From contig JABMLP010000008.1 in NCBI GenBank assembly GCA_013176395.1, positions 124,001-188,000 of the forward strand: 64,000 bases of DNA, in the 5' to 3' direction. The translations under genes and the position numbers were made by a program. The notes under the pieces were generated by a model, which saw nothing but the letters and a program-made list of their open reading frames with translations, was not told the DNA's origin and searched no databases. Position 1 is the stretch's first letter. Each line of letters begins with the position of its first letter. The stretch is from Venturia oleaginea. Lineage: Eukaryota > Ascomycota > Dothideomycetes > Venturiales > Venturiaceae. This document shows, piece by piece, positions 44,512 through 56,670 of this stretch.

Positions 44512-46193
44512 CTAATACCCACCTTGCTCTCTCCTCCCATCCCCACTCCCACCCTCCCCACCATCATCTCTCCTCATAGCAGCCATAGCCTGAATTCCCT
44601 CAGCATCCCCCCTCAACTTCTCAAAATAAGCTTTGATATCTTCAGCACCAACCGCTTGCCCCGACTCCGCAAACGGTTTCAAGAAACCCTTTACCTTCTC
44701 TCTTAGATGATTATATACCATGACGCCTTCAATAGCTTTGACTCGATCCATGTTTGAAAGAGCGGCTTCGCCACGATCGAGTAGTGACCGGGAGCCATGA
44801 GATCCGCCGTCGTGAAAAGAGGGTTCGGAGACTGGTGGTTCGTATGTTTCTTCTTCTTCTAGGAGGGCGGGATGGGGTATTAGGAGGGGGAAGTGTTTTG
44901 GGCAACGACAGAGGTGGAGTCGGAAATCTTCTTTCACGAAGAGAGAGAAGGGCTTTGATGAGTGTTGGGTTAGCTTGTCGTACAGGCATGTCGAAATAGG
45001 TGTAAAGGCGGGCTCGGGCTCATTAATGGGCGGATTGGAAGTACTTCGTTGGCGTTTTACTGTAGATGAATCTGTAGGGTTCGAGTCTGAGGGCTCTTCG
45101 GATGCTTTACGTTTGCGCGATTCTGTTGGTAATGCTGTGGCTTCCGTGTTTGTCTCTTTGGTAGGTGATATCGAAGCGCCAGCGTCTGCTGCTTGTTCGG
45201 TTGGTGTATTCAATTCATTCTTCTGGTGTACGGCAGGGAGAAATCCTTCTGTGCCAGCGTATCGTTTGATCCATGGGAATGCCTCAACGCATTTGTAGCA
45301 GACTAGGTGTTCAAAACTCTCTTCCTCTGGAAACCCTGGCGGGAGTGGTGGATCGTCTTCGATATGCGCATCCTCGACAGCGGCATCCGATATGGCAATA
45401 CCTTCATTTGTAACGCCGTTTTCAGCTGTTTGGGGCGCTGTTAGCGCATTGGAAAGTGTCGCATTGTCATTTGTAGCAACAGCTATTGGACCTGCAGACT
45501 TTCCTGTCGCCTCCGGCGCGGTCTTCTTATTCCAGTCGCGTGGCAGACCGATCAGACACTCTGGATGCCACCAATCCTCGCCACACCCACCGTCCTCTAC
45601 CGTTCCCAGACCAATGCACTGGAACATAGTACCCTTCTCTTCATGCGCATCATAATCTTGCGCGCAACCGCAAAATCGGTTCCTGAAGTTTTGGTTGTAC
45701 TTGTTACCATCGGCCGGTTTCTCAGAATGAACGCTCCCCTTTTCGCCCGTCTTTTCGTCTAGACGCAAAGTACATGGGGACGTCGAAGGCATGCGCGTGG
45801 TTCCGCAGTCGCAAACAAAATTGCGCTTGTTGAAGAGCTCAACGAGAGTATGTTCGCCATGGCAGGAGATGGAGCAGGAGTAGCAGACGGCGGCTGGAGA
45901 GTAGGAGTCGCTAGGTGAGGCAGGAGGAGGATTGCACGTGAGGCATGAGAAGAGAAGTTGTCGTAGAGGTCCTAGGGGTTTAGTGCAGGTATCGAATTGA
46001 TATGGAAGAGCTTCTCGCGCGTCAGCCTCGAGTTGAAGCTGGCTGCTGATGAATCTGGGTAATGGTTAGTGGATGGGAGTGGCAAGGTATGGTGGAGATA
46101 TTACTGTTCTGCAGTTTGTGACGTCTCAGACGCAGCCGTCACACTGTTTGCGCGCTGGAAAGGAGGTGCCATATCTTGAGAATTGTTCGCCAT
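44512..46193 (-). CDS. UBR7/Mlo2-like UBR-box and PHD-finger protein
   Basis: Exon 1 is 46193-46105 and exon 2 is 46054-44512 (543 residues, phase 2+1). After a Ser/Thr-rich start comes a UBR-type zinc finger with the expected Cys/His series (FSCLTC, VCYSCSISCHGEH, FVCDCGTTRM). A PHD-like finger follows (FCGCAQDY...FQCIGL...CGEDWWHPECLIGLP). A later cysteine segment (HLVCYKCVEAFPWI) and the conserved LFVKEDFRLHLCRCPKHF region match the UBR7 C-terminal half. The protein is probably nuclear and a candidate ubiquitin ligase; human UBR7 acts on histone H2B, which is not proof of the role here. It is divergent from MCM2 across about 405 bp. Confidence 0.85.
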
Positions 46194-46598
46194 GTTGTCG
46201 TGTTTGGTTTATATTTAGGGTTGGTAACAGGTTTGCGCAAGGAGTGGTAGAACACGGTTGGTTTACGCGCTTTTCTCACTTAGTGAGAGATGAATCGATC
46301 GAGTTTGTCTCTGGCCATGCGATTATTGTGAATGGATGGGAGAATATCTCGATACCCATGGCGAAGATGGTGTTGCGGATTTCCGTATCACAATCTCGTA
46401 TTGCTCGGCATCGAGAATAATCAAGTTCCCCATTGGCCATAATATTCTAGCGTCTCTGTATACACTAGTCAGAACTGTATATTGCCTGATACGCGTTTCG
46501 CGTTCGCAACGCGCTTTCCCCCAAATTGCTTTATCCTCTTGACAACACTCACGACGACTCAAACACAGCAACCACACACTGATACCCAATTGTTTATC
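46194..46598. promoter_or_regulatory. Divergent promoter between UBR7-like and MCM2
   Basis: 405 bp shared by two divergent genes. It contains two ACGCGTTTCGCG/CAACGCGCTTT-type stretches near 46491-46516; ACGCGT is the MCB/MBF site motif that drives G1/S genes, suitable for MCM2. The assignment is by motif only. Confidence 0.45.
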
Positions 46599-49345
46599 AT
46601 GAGGTGAGCAGTCTCCTCTCATTGAGATACTTAACATACTAACAATTGCAGCTCCCCTCCTCTTCGTTCCAATATGGCAGCGGCCAATCGCGGCGGTCCA
46701 TCGGGAGCAAATAGACGAAAACGCGATAGAGACGACGACGACGACGGCCCAGCGTCCGATTTCCCTCCTTCGAGTTGTGAGTAGAGACATTCGTAGATTC
46801 CATTATCATTTCTGACACGCGCACAGCCCCTCCCTCCTCGCCTCCTGCTTTTTTCGGCCAAGACGACGAGGAAGACGAGGACGAGATTGTTCCCGATATC
46901 GATGACCTTGACGTTGAAGCCGAAGACGAGGCTGGAATTGATTTGTTCAACGACAGCTTCGAACGAGACTACCAACGAGACGACGTTCAAGGCTATGGCG
47001 GCCGCGGCATTGACGATGAGGGCGATTATGAAGAGATGGATGCAGCAGAGCGAAGACGCCTTGAAGGACGTCTGAATGCCCGCGATCGGGAACTTGCACG
47101 CCAACGCGCACTCCCAAACGCATACCTAGCAGACGAGGATGATGATAATATTGATCTTACACGCCAGCCACGAAGACGCAGGAATCGATATGACGAAGAA
47201 CAAGACGATAATGACATGGATGTCGATATCATGGAGGAGGAGCTTTCTCTGGCCGATTTGCAGGACGTGAAAGCCAACAGCTTGAATGAATGGGTTGCGC
47301 TTCCGGCCGTGCATCGAGCACTTGCTCGCGAATTCAAGTCTTTCCTAACCGAGTTCACGGACGAGAAAGGAAACTCCACATACGGAAATCGTATCAAAAC
47401 CATGGGAGAGGTCAACGCTGAGTCCTTGGAAGTCTCCTACGTTCACTTAACGGACGAGAAAGCTCTCCTTGCATACTACCTCGCCAATGCACCCGCAGAA
47501 CTGCTGAAGATCTTCGATCAAGTAGCTCTAGACACCACGCTTTTGCATTATCCCGACTACGAGCGTATCCACTCCGAAATTCATGTTCGTATCTCGGAGC
47601 TCCCGCTTCAATACACGCTGCGTCAACTTCGCCAAAGTCATCTTAACGCTCTCGTTCGTGTCAGTGGTGTGGTGACGCGACGGAGTGGTGTTTTCCCTCA
47701 ACTCAAGTATGTCAAATTTGACTGCATGAAATGTGGTATTACGCTTGGTCCATATCCGCAGGACTCCAATGTAGAGGTCAAGATCTCCTACTGCCAGAAC
47801 TGTCAGTCAAAGGGGCCCTTCAACCTCAACTCGGAGAAGACAGTGTACCGAAATTACCAAAAAATCACACTGCAAGAATCTCCTGGCACGGTCCCCGCTG
47901 GTCGGTTACCACGCCATCGTGAGGTCATTCTACTATGGGATTTGATCGATAGCTGCAAACCTGGAGAGGAAGTCGAGATCACTGGAATTTACCGCAACAA
48001 CTACGATGCAAGTCTCAATCACAAGAATGGTTTCCCTGTTTTTGCCACAATTCTTGAGGCCAATTATGTCGTCAAAGCACACGACGAACTTGCAGGCTTC
48101 AAGATCACGGAAGAAGACGAGCGCCTGATCAAACAATTGGCTCGCGATTCCAAGATTGTCGACAAAATCGTGTCATCGATTGCGCCTTCTATCTACGGCC
48201 ACACTGACATCAAGACTGCTGTTGCTCTCAGTCTGTTCGGTGGTGTCAACAAGACTGCACCTGGCAAACACAATATTCGTGGCGACATCAACGTTCTGCT
48301 TCTTGGTGACCCTGGAACTGCTAAATCTCAGGTCCTCAAATACATCGAAAAGACTGCCCACCGTGCTGTGTTCGCAACAGGTCAAGGTGCCTCCGCCGTC
48401 GGTCTTACAGCATCCGTCCGTCGCGATCCAATGACTTCCGAATGGACACTCGAAGGCGGTGCCTTGGTGCTTGCAGACAAAGGTGTCTGTCTCATTGATG
48501 AGTTCGATAAAATGAACGATCAAGATAGAACATCCATCCACGAAGCCATGGAACAACAAACCATTTCCATTTCCAAAGCCGGAATCGTCACAACCCTCCA
48601 AGCCCGCTGCGCTATCGTCGCTGCTGCCAATCCTATTGGTGGTCGCTACAACTCGACCATCCCATTCTCTCAAAACGTCGAACTCACCGAACCCATCTTA
48701 TCTCGTTTCGACATCCTCTGCGTAGTGCGCGATACTGTTGATCCATCTGAAGATGAACGTCTCGCGAATTTCGTGGTTAATTCTCATGGTCGTGCACATC
48801 CCCTCATGGCTGATGGACAGGCTGAAGCGGAAGATGCTCTTGCGATGGGAAGTCACCCTGATGAACCCACACGCGAAGGAGAGATTCCGCAAGAATTATT
48901 GAGGAAATATATTCTTTATGCTCGGGAAAGGTGTCGACCTAAGCTTTACCAGATTGATCAGGATAAGGTTGCTAGGTTGTTTGCGGATATGAGAAAAGAA
49001 TCATTGGCTACAGGAGCTTATCCTATTACTGTGAGTACCGCCATCGCGTCACTTTTTTTTTGAGAATTTGGCTAATCCTTGAACCAGGTCCGTCACCTTG
49101 AAGCAATCATCCGTATTTCGGAGTCCTTCTGTAAAATGCGTCTCTCTGAATACTGCAGCGCAGTAGACATTGATCGCGCTATCAGCGTTGCGGTGGACTC
49201 TTTTGTGGGTAGTCAGAAGGTCAGTTGTAAACGTGCTTTGGCTAGAGCATTCGCGAAGTACACTCTCAACAGACCCAGTGGACGTGGCGGGCGAAAAGGG
49301 GAGTCACAAAGAGAGAGCCAGAGAGGTGTTAGAGTTGGTGCCTAA
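46599..49345 (+). CDS. MCM2: MCM2 replicative helicase subunit
   Basis: Four exons: 46599-46603, 46652-46776, 46827-49030 and 49088-49345 (863 residues), all phase-consistent. The first coding exon is only 5 nt (ATGAG). The acidic N-terminal tail (Asp/Glu runs) is typical of Mcm2 and binds histones in relatives. A C4 zinc finger (CMKCG...CQNCQ) is followed by the AAA+ core with Walker A GDPGTAKSQ, Walker B CLIDEFDKM and arginine finger LSRFDIL. It is part of the Mcm2-7 ring that is loaded at origins and unwinds DNA in S phase. Confidence 0.96.
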
Positions 49346-50020
49346 TTGGTTGTAATCGGGATGATCACACGCTGGGCAGGCAGTACCAGCGTTGATGTAG
49401 GAGTTCGCATTCACGACGGGATTCGTAGAGGGATACGAGACAATGCAACTGATGTGTCTGGGTTGGGTACCTTGCATCTTGATGATAAACTATCTCGATT
49501 CTTCTTTGTGTATCTCATCCAAAAGATGGGTTCTTGAGTCAATTCTCCGTTGCTTTGGTGTGATGGCTTTGAGACTTCAGCCTTGTCCTGGGCCTTGACC
49601 GGTATTCGATCATTGTATCATATCAATTCCAAGGCTGTGCAGCCAGCCTTGAATCTATGATCGCGAATCGTCAACATTAAGTCCCAAGTTTGCCCCAATA
49701 AGTTTTCCGTTTCTTCTATATAAGTTTCTGCTCCGTGAATATATGCTACCCAACTTGTGGTTGTCTTGGCTTCTGTGATGTTAAACCGCCGTTCAGGGTC
49801 GAGCCTCTATCTTCCTGAGCCGCAAACCCGATACCATCATTGTTGCAGCTTGGTCACTTAAGCTTATACGCTTTCCAATGCCTGCGAGCAGCCTGCGGAC
49901 ATACGAATGTATGAAACATGTCCCACTGAAGTCGGTCCCGTGGGCAAATATCCACCAGCCGTAGAGATATATGGTTGCGCAGGTACAGGATCTTACTTGT
50001 CAGCCTAAACAAAGTTCATC
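49346..50020. other. Intergenic downstream of MCM2
   Basis: No gene or repeat recognised. Confidence 0.4.
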
Positions 50021-50069
50021 TCGCAGGCATACTGAAGGATAATTTGCTCGAAGACTTGATTTGGAGACG

Positions 50070-50560
50070 GTAGGCACCAAGTAGTTTCCATTCGTCGCGG
50101 GTCTACAATGCTCCAACGTTTTCTTGGGCGTCCATCCTTGGAAATGTGTTCTACCAGCCAGCCAGATCGTTCTACGAAGGCATTCGAATGCGGCAATCGA
50201 GCTTAGTAGGCTTGAATGTCGCCACTGTTGGCAAAAGACCATACGCGCAGGTCCAAAATGGATGGATAAAGCTTCGTGGGCCTGTCATTCATGCCAATAT
50301 CCTCACCCATGGTGAAATCATCCTTTCCACTGATTTTGGACTTTCGGTCGTACGGTCTATAATCGATTTCCGTTGTACTTTTCCGGATTCCATGGGAACT
50401 CTACTATGTACAACCTACCAAATGTTTGGACGAAATTGGCGAGGATGCTATTCCATGTGGAATCTGAGCGGGAGACTGTCGAAGAGCTTCGGCAAGGCGA
50501 TACATTTTCTCTTGGGTACGTGATATTCGGATGCTCGAGGCACTATCGAAATCATTTCTA
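50070..50560 (+). pseudogene. C-terminal fragment of a HET-domain protein
   Basis: The frame from about 50070 contains YNAPTFSWASILG, the APxWSWAS signature of HET-protein C-termini, followed by SLVGLNVATVGKRPYAQVQ and NGWIKLRGP, the usual downstream block. No HET N-terminal domain is present upstream, and the frame ends at 50523. It is a gene remnant. Confidence 0.6.
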
Positions 50561-50814
50561 GTCTCTCCATTTCCCATCGTCGCGATCAATTTTGTAACGA
50601 GCGTGCAGGACGTTGCGTTTATGCAACAGGCTAGCCGGGTCAGCAACTGCATTGAGCTCTCGTGAAATTGGTCACCACACGGGAGTACTTTGTTGGGAGA
50701 AATCTTGGTAATATTGGTTCTTGGAAATAGCGTCTCGTTTCCATATTAGAACTCTCGTAATGCTAGTCTATTTTATCGAGCCTCCCCTCATCGCCCTCCC
50801 TCCCTTCCAACATC

Positions 50815-52312
50815 CTAAAATGGATATCCCTTCCCCACCTCCTCATCCTCAAGCTCCCCCTCCCTCACGACGCCCCCCTCAACCTGCTCCCTATGCTTCC
50901 CATCCAAATACTCCAGTAAAACATCGCCGTACCTCGCTCTTCCTCTATATTTCGCGACATCGTCGTTCCAGCTACGAACTGCGGAGGCGAGGCGACCGGG
51001 GACGTAGGGTTCGGTGACGATGGAGGGGATAGGGGCGAAGTAGGTGCGGATTGTGAAGAGGACGGCGCCGGAGCGGGGGAGACTATTAAGTTTTAGTTTG
51101 GAAAGAGAGAGAGGGAAGGGAAAGAGGATGTGAAGAGAGAGTAGAGGAAACTAGATTCAAAATGAGAGAGGGATGTGAAACATACCGACGTAAGCTCTGC
51201 CTTTCGCTCCTGAAATGGTGATGTTCAATAGCTTTATTCTTCTCCGCCGTATTCCAACTATGGCCCTCCTCATCCTCCTTCCCAATACTATGGGACCACG
51301 CAAGATCATCATCAACCTGTATAAAATAGTTATTCCGACACATGGGCGCCTCAGGCCTAAGTCGTTTGAAGAAATTCATCATCCCCTTTTCCAATTTCTC
51401 CTTGTACTGTGGCACATCCCCACTCGTATGGATTTCACTGAGTGGCATACCGAGTTTATCTTCTAGTCGCCAGAAACCGGCGAGGAGGATGGCGCCGGCT
51501 TTGAGATAGTATTGGCCGTCTGCGCCTTCGAACATGAGGGCTAGATCGTCTTGGACCATTCGTGCGCACATTGCCATTGGATCCTCCACAAGTGGGCGTT
51601 CGATAATATTGAATTTTTCACTGGTAAGTAGATTATCCATGCCCACCTCTGTCTTTTTGTAAAGACTCGGATATCGCTGCGGAAGGTAATCACAGAGTTC
51701 TTCTAGGAGCTCGATTGCGCCGTCGAAGGCTTCGGGGGCCGTGGCGCAGCACTTGTCGCCGCGTGTGGCTATACGTTCGGCTTTTAATGCGTGGAATTTT
51801 GGGAATTCAGAGTCGAGTTCTATCCAGGAATCCCAGGGCATAGAGCGTATACCCATTGTTACATAGTATTTTGGGCGAAAGGGACGGTAGGCTAGGGGTT
51901 TTGTTGTTTGGATGGACCAGTCTGGGTATGGGACTACTGCTGGACGACGAAAGGGGGAGGGTTTCCATTCTGTTTTTGATGAGTTCAATTGAGGTTTGGG
52001 ACGGGATGGGGCAACTGGAGTGGTACCTCCTGGGACTTCGCAGGCGAATTTATTATTTTTGCTTTCTGAGGATTGGAGAGCCTTCTCTTGTTCGAGATCT
52101 GGTGTTCCTGGTCTGGAGGGCGTTGCTGTCTTTCTCAACCGCTGCACTGTTTTTGTCGAGAAATAGAGTAAAACCAGAAGTGATAGGGCGCCGTAGAGCG
52201 TGCTTCGCGGATTTTCAGAGGCCCATTGTTGTGAATTCGAAACGTGATTACTGATCACTCGAGTGTGTCTCGAGTTACACCCTTTCCGAGCCCATGATTT
52301 GATGTCGTCCAT
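50815..52312 (-). CDS. DUF3445 protein (heme-dependent oxidative N-demethylase-like)
   Basis: Exon 1 is 52312-51186 and exon 2 is 51082-50815 (464 residues, phase 2+1, donor GTATGT, acceptor AATAG). After a short N-terminal helix (about residues 38-55: ARTLYGAL-like, LLVLLYF) that may anchor it in a membrane, the DUF3445 core follows: YRPFRPKYYVTMGIRSM, WIELD, a dense helical region, and the C-terminal RSGAVLFTIRTYFAPI. Joining the exons restores RQSLRRLPRSGAVLF. Characterised members are heme and flavin-linked demethylases in bacteria; the fungal substrate is unknown. Confidence 0.8.
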
Positions 52313-52615
52313 GATATGAGTCGAGGAAAGATTGGTGAAGATGTGAAATAAAAGAGACAGAGAGCCAAAACGCCGACATCTTGTACTTGACGCAATCGCC
52401 AGAGGTCATTTTGGCCGCTTCGGTACACAAAAGACATTCAAGTGACGTTGTCGCTACGATAAGAAGCTCCAACAAGGGTCCACAACGACACCCTCCGCGA
52501 ATGTGGGGAAGGGATCTCTTTACCTAATCGGGACACAAATCGGCGGTCAACATCGCCCTCTCCAATTAAATCGTTCGATACTTGTTGGCAAAAGGTAATT
52601 CAAATTATCTCGCGA

Positions 52616-54541
52616 TTAAGTACTGGTTTTGCGCCGCAGAAGGCAGTACTGGCCCCATTTCCTTCTGTATTTTTCGGGAATACTGGGCCAATCTGGGATC
52701 CAGAACAAACGACCTAGAATGCCAGTTCTGGCGTGATCGAGGAATGGCTCGCATTTGAGGTGTTCCCAAGTCTCGGTATCGAGAACGTAGTCTGGCTCGT
52801 TGTCTGAAGGTTCTGAGCCTGGGAAATGCGAATCTACCAAGAAATTGCAGTGGTTGATGTCGGTCTGTCAAGCATTAGATGATTTCATTCTTAATTTGTC
52901 GAACTCACATATTTCCCAAAGTCTTCCTCATTCACGTCGTTCATTCCTGCAGGCTCAAGCCATGCACCTGGAAAGAAACCGAATCCAACTTTTGCTTCGC
53001 TAAACTCACCCGGGAGTAATCCACTGAACTCACTCTTGATGAACTTCGCATGCATGCCATCTGGAAGGAAAAAGGAGGAAGGAAAGCGATACCATTCCTT
53101 GCCAAGACAAAGATTGTCTCCAAACCTGGCCACACCAGTCTCTTGCAACGGTGCATACACCTTGAGAGGCGCTGAATAGGCAGTTATCATACCGACAATT
53201 CGGAGAAGGCCGAGATCAATGGCCCCTATAACGACGACAATCACGGCTGCCAGTCTCAAGCTTGCCGGTATGTTGCTGAGGAAAACTTTCGGATCAGAAC
53301 TTCCAACATAAGCAAGCACGATGTGCAGAGAGATTGCTGCGTTCAACGCCAGCAATGGGTAGGCTGGGTACATGAAACGCTCTTCCTTGTATGGTTGCAA
53401 GGAGAATATGGCCAGCCAGAGGTAGAACGGGACCACGAGGGTGATATTTCGCACAAAAGATTGGCGAGAGACTGGCTGCTTTCGTACAAAGTGCTGGATC
53501 ATGACCAATGGCACAGCACCAAGGGCCAGGAACAACCAGATGTTGAAGTTTAGGCCCAAGTTGCGGATGTAATAGTGCCATGCTTCTGTGCCATAGATAT
53601 TGGGACCTTTTCCAGATCCTCCAAACACATTATATGCCACAATATTCCATGGCACCACTAAGGCTTTTCTGTAGAAGAAAATGTCAACAGCTGATTGTAG
53701 AGCCTATCTTCTATTAGCGCGAATAATCATCACGTTCCGAGCAGCTAACGGACCAGGACAACAAGAGACCGAACAGTGCCGTCTACAAATCTTGTGGCAG
53801 TGTCGGCTACATCGTTGGTAACAGAAGCTACGAGCAGCTCTTCTGCAATAAAAGGAAAGATCAATGCAGCGGCGAAAGGCCAACCAAGAACAGTGCCCAC
53901 TCCGAACCACATTATGCCTTGAGCGGTGGAGCCACCTCCTACAAAGGCAGTGACACCCAGCATTGTTGTATACATGGCGAACGTAGATGGAAGGTATGCA
54001 GCGGAAGCATGAAACATTCCGGTACTCGTAGCCATGATGATCAAGAATATGATAGCAATTCGTGGATTCAGAGTTCTTGAAATTACGGCGAAAAGTCGCG
54101 TCTCGCAGACGGCGCATACGAAGGCGAGAACGACGCGCAGGAAGTAAAACTCTGCCGTCTTCGTATTTACGAATGGCATGAGGCCTCCGAAGAATATTAT
54201 GAGCGAATGGATTCCTGCATATGCCCAGCTTCGAATGGCGTATCCTGGCGAGTATTCCCATGTCTGTAAGCCGTAGCCATGGTTGAGGTAATGTGTCGGC
54301 TCCCAATAGTTGAAGACTTCGTCGCAGTCTTGTATGGGAGAGAGGAAGGCGGAGAACAGACTGGCTGCTAGGAGGACATAGAATGCGCTTATGGGTGAAA
54401 GGCCATCGGAGGCTCTTCTGGAGTTTACACTCGAAGAAATGAGCTGATTGAACGTTCAACATTCTGGCCAACTTACCCATTGCTTCCCTTTGCTTTCGTC
54501 TGAGCCGGTTGTTTCTGACCAAAAGGTTTTCCCGGTGGCAT
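52616..54541 (-). CDS. ALG9: ALG9 alpha-1,2-mannosyltransferase
   Basis: Four exons: 54541-54477, 54417-53754, 53703-52909 and 52864-52616 (590 residues), all phases consistent. It is a GT22-family, multi-membrane-spanning ER enzyme. The luminal loop near the N-terminus has the DCDEVFNYWEPTHYL motif with the catalytic acidic residues, and the conserved QPYKEERFMYPAYPLLAL block follows. The C-terminus holds the luminal domain (CLGKEWYRFPSSFFLP, FPGAW, DYVLDTETW). It adds two mannoses from dolichol-P-mannose to the lipid-linked oligosaccharide during N-glycan assembly. The donor of intron 2 (GTCCGT) is non-optimal. Confidence 0.92.
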
Positions 54542-54678
54542 ATTGTGATGAAGCTGTTGATCAGGAGGGAGACTTCTCATAAAGCTCAGCTCCAGCATCA
54601 GAAATCAGCCCCTGTTCTGTACTTCAAACGTCATTGGTCTTGAAACTAGTTCTATCTGACTAAGCTGTAAAATATCGA

Positions 54679-56471
54679 ACGTGTTTCACCACTCAGTGGG
54701 CCACCTCACCACTAAATTTTATGTTATCGTCCAATAAATCTACCACCACTATTATCATTATCAAAATAACTCTAATAATACATTTTCTAAGTATTTGGAC
54801 ATCGATTGATCTTATGACCTTGAATACCACAGCCACTGCACGTTGGTAATGCTCGCTGTTGTACGACGACTTCCTGATCTTCAACACTCTCTCCAGAGTT
54901 ATTTTTGCCTCCCTGAACTAAGAACTGACCCTGTTGAGCCTGTAAAACGCCTCCATGTGCAATATGTTGTCTACGATATTGTTGCTTCTGTTTTCGTCGT
55001 TGGTTCTCTACACGAAGCTTCTTATTCTCTTCTGCAAGTATCACTGCAGAATTCATTGCGACTTGGCATCCTTTGATAAGTTGACTGATTGCTTGACTGC
55101 TTGGGCTCTGAGATTGGCGATGAAGAAGGTCTCGGACGAGCTGAGCCTGCTGTTGAAGCTGAGCTATTGTACGAGGAGTTTCTGACGTCCACTGTGGTGC
55201 TACTCTATGGGGTGTTCCTGGTGGTGATGGCGTTTTGGTGACTGTAAGCGACGAAAGAACATGCTGCGGGTTGTATGGAACAAGTCCTGTCGCTTGAAAA
55301 CCGCTCTTGATATTCTGCTCAGAGAAGACAGTTGGTCGGGTGCTTGTATAGATCGATAGAAAGTCCTCTTTGTCGATATGGTGGGCTCCTTGACGAACAA
55401 GCTCTTGAACTGCTTGACCGTACGAGCGTTTCAGAGGCGAAAACAACTTACATCAAGTGGCTGAAGAAGATGGGATGTGTGTGGCGGCATACAGAGTGTA
55501 ATAATGTTGTTTGTACAACAATATCCGTAAAACTCTGGTGTTGCGTGACTGTTGTGGCCATCGAGGATAAGGAGACGGTGAGTACCCTTTGTACGAGCTT
55601 CTGTATGAGTATTGAAGTGCTTAATCCACTCAAATCCAAGCTCATTAGTTGTCCAGCCATTATCGCTTACAGCAATAACCCAATCAGCCGGTAACTGATG
55701 ATACCAGTTTGATTGATGCACTTTTCCAGGAAATAATGAATGGCGGTATCGCCCAGCCTGACGCGTTGATTCCCTCGATCGCTGTTGTCCATTCACGATT
55801 CCCTGGCTGTACGACAGTTGCTCGTCCAACTGTATCTGCACTTGTAACCACCTTTGCAGTCGCAATAACCCCCATCATGAAGCCAGTCTCATCAAAACTG
55901 TATGTATCCTCCGTAAGGATACCGAACAATAGACGCATCTCTTCAACGCGCTGAAATCACGTGTTAATTATCACTGGATCTTCGTATTTTGCACGCTGTG
56001 AATGGAATTTGCGATTCCAATTTGTACGAAGCTCAGTTTGAGTGGAGATAAAGCGGGATACCCAGTTCTTCCCGACTGGTTGTGGTGGAGGTTCTGTACC
56101 ACGTTTTTTGAGTAAAACATTTGCCATTTGTCGTGCGTCAATAATCTGAGGGGGAAATCCGCGTCGATCAAGGTCCAGGACTCACTGAGCTAGAGCCTGC
56201 TCTTCATGTAGTTGTAACTTTCGTTTTTTGTTGTTGGATTCGCTGTGGTTTGATGCCTTTGAGACGACGCTGAAGTGTAGCTCGAGATATATCGTACGAC
56301 GCTGAGATTTGACGTTGACTTGAATTTTGATTCTTTTGAAAGCTTTGCTTCGCAAGAAGTAATCTAGCCTCTTTGTGGGCTGATTCAGGCGTTGGTATTG
56401 ACATTATCGCAATTATTGTACCAAGAGAATGGACTTTTTGATGGGGTGGCCCACTGAGTGGTGAAACACGT
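54679..56471 (-). mobile_element. Second, decayed pogo-like transposon
   Basis: Perfect 27-bp inverted ends (left 54679-54705 starting ACGTGTTTCACCAC; right 56445-56471) bound a minus-strand transposase remnant. The internal left end repeats TCACCACT. No TA duplication is visible at either end, so the exact borders are uncertain. The element ends 200 bp before the NAF1 start codon. Confidence 0.8.
54787..56403 (-). pseudogene. Pogo-like transposase remnant
   Basis: Landmarks in order: an N-terminal HTH (SQRQISASYDISRATLQRRL), the CENP-B-like segment with LDLDRRGFPP, then YSFDETGFMMGV, LLILDGHNSH and HLLQPLDVSCF plus FSPLKRSYG for the DDE triad, and a C-terminal CCHC knuckle (CSGCGIQGHKINRC). 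At least four frame breaks or stops separate these blocks. It is a different subfamily from the element at 24.6 kb, judged by its divergent sequence and different terminal repeats. Confidence 0.85.
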
Positions 56472-56670
56472 GACTTGAAAAATACCGGCTTAAAAGTATC
56501 CGTCGGTTCGACTCTGGAGCTTCCAAAAAAATTCGATGAGCGCAAAACAACAAGGCGCACATTTTGTCATTCGACCAGTATTCAGCGTTCTTATACCAAC
56601 AGCTGCATACAGGACATATGTGCTAGAATATACTAATTATATACAACCCCACTCCGCCAAACGCACAAAA

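Noticed and set aside
48173..48673. 166-codon minus-strand frame inside MCM2
   Set aside because: Shadow of the MCM2 coding strand with no independent support.
56536..56670. Upstream in-frame ATG extending NAF1 by 45 residues
   Set aside because: It begins 65 bp from the transposon end and the added residues do not resemble NAF1; the ATG at 56671 fits better.
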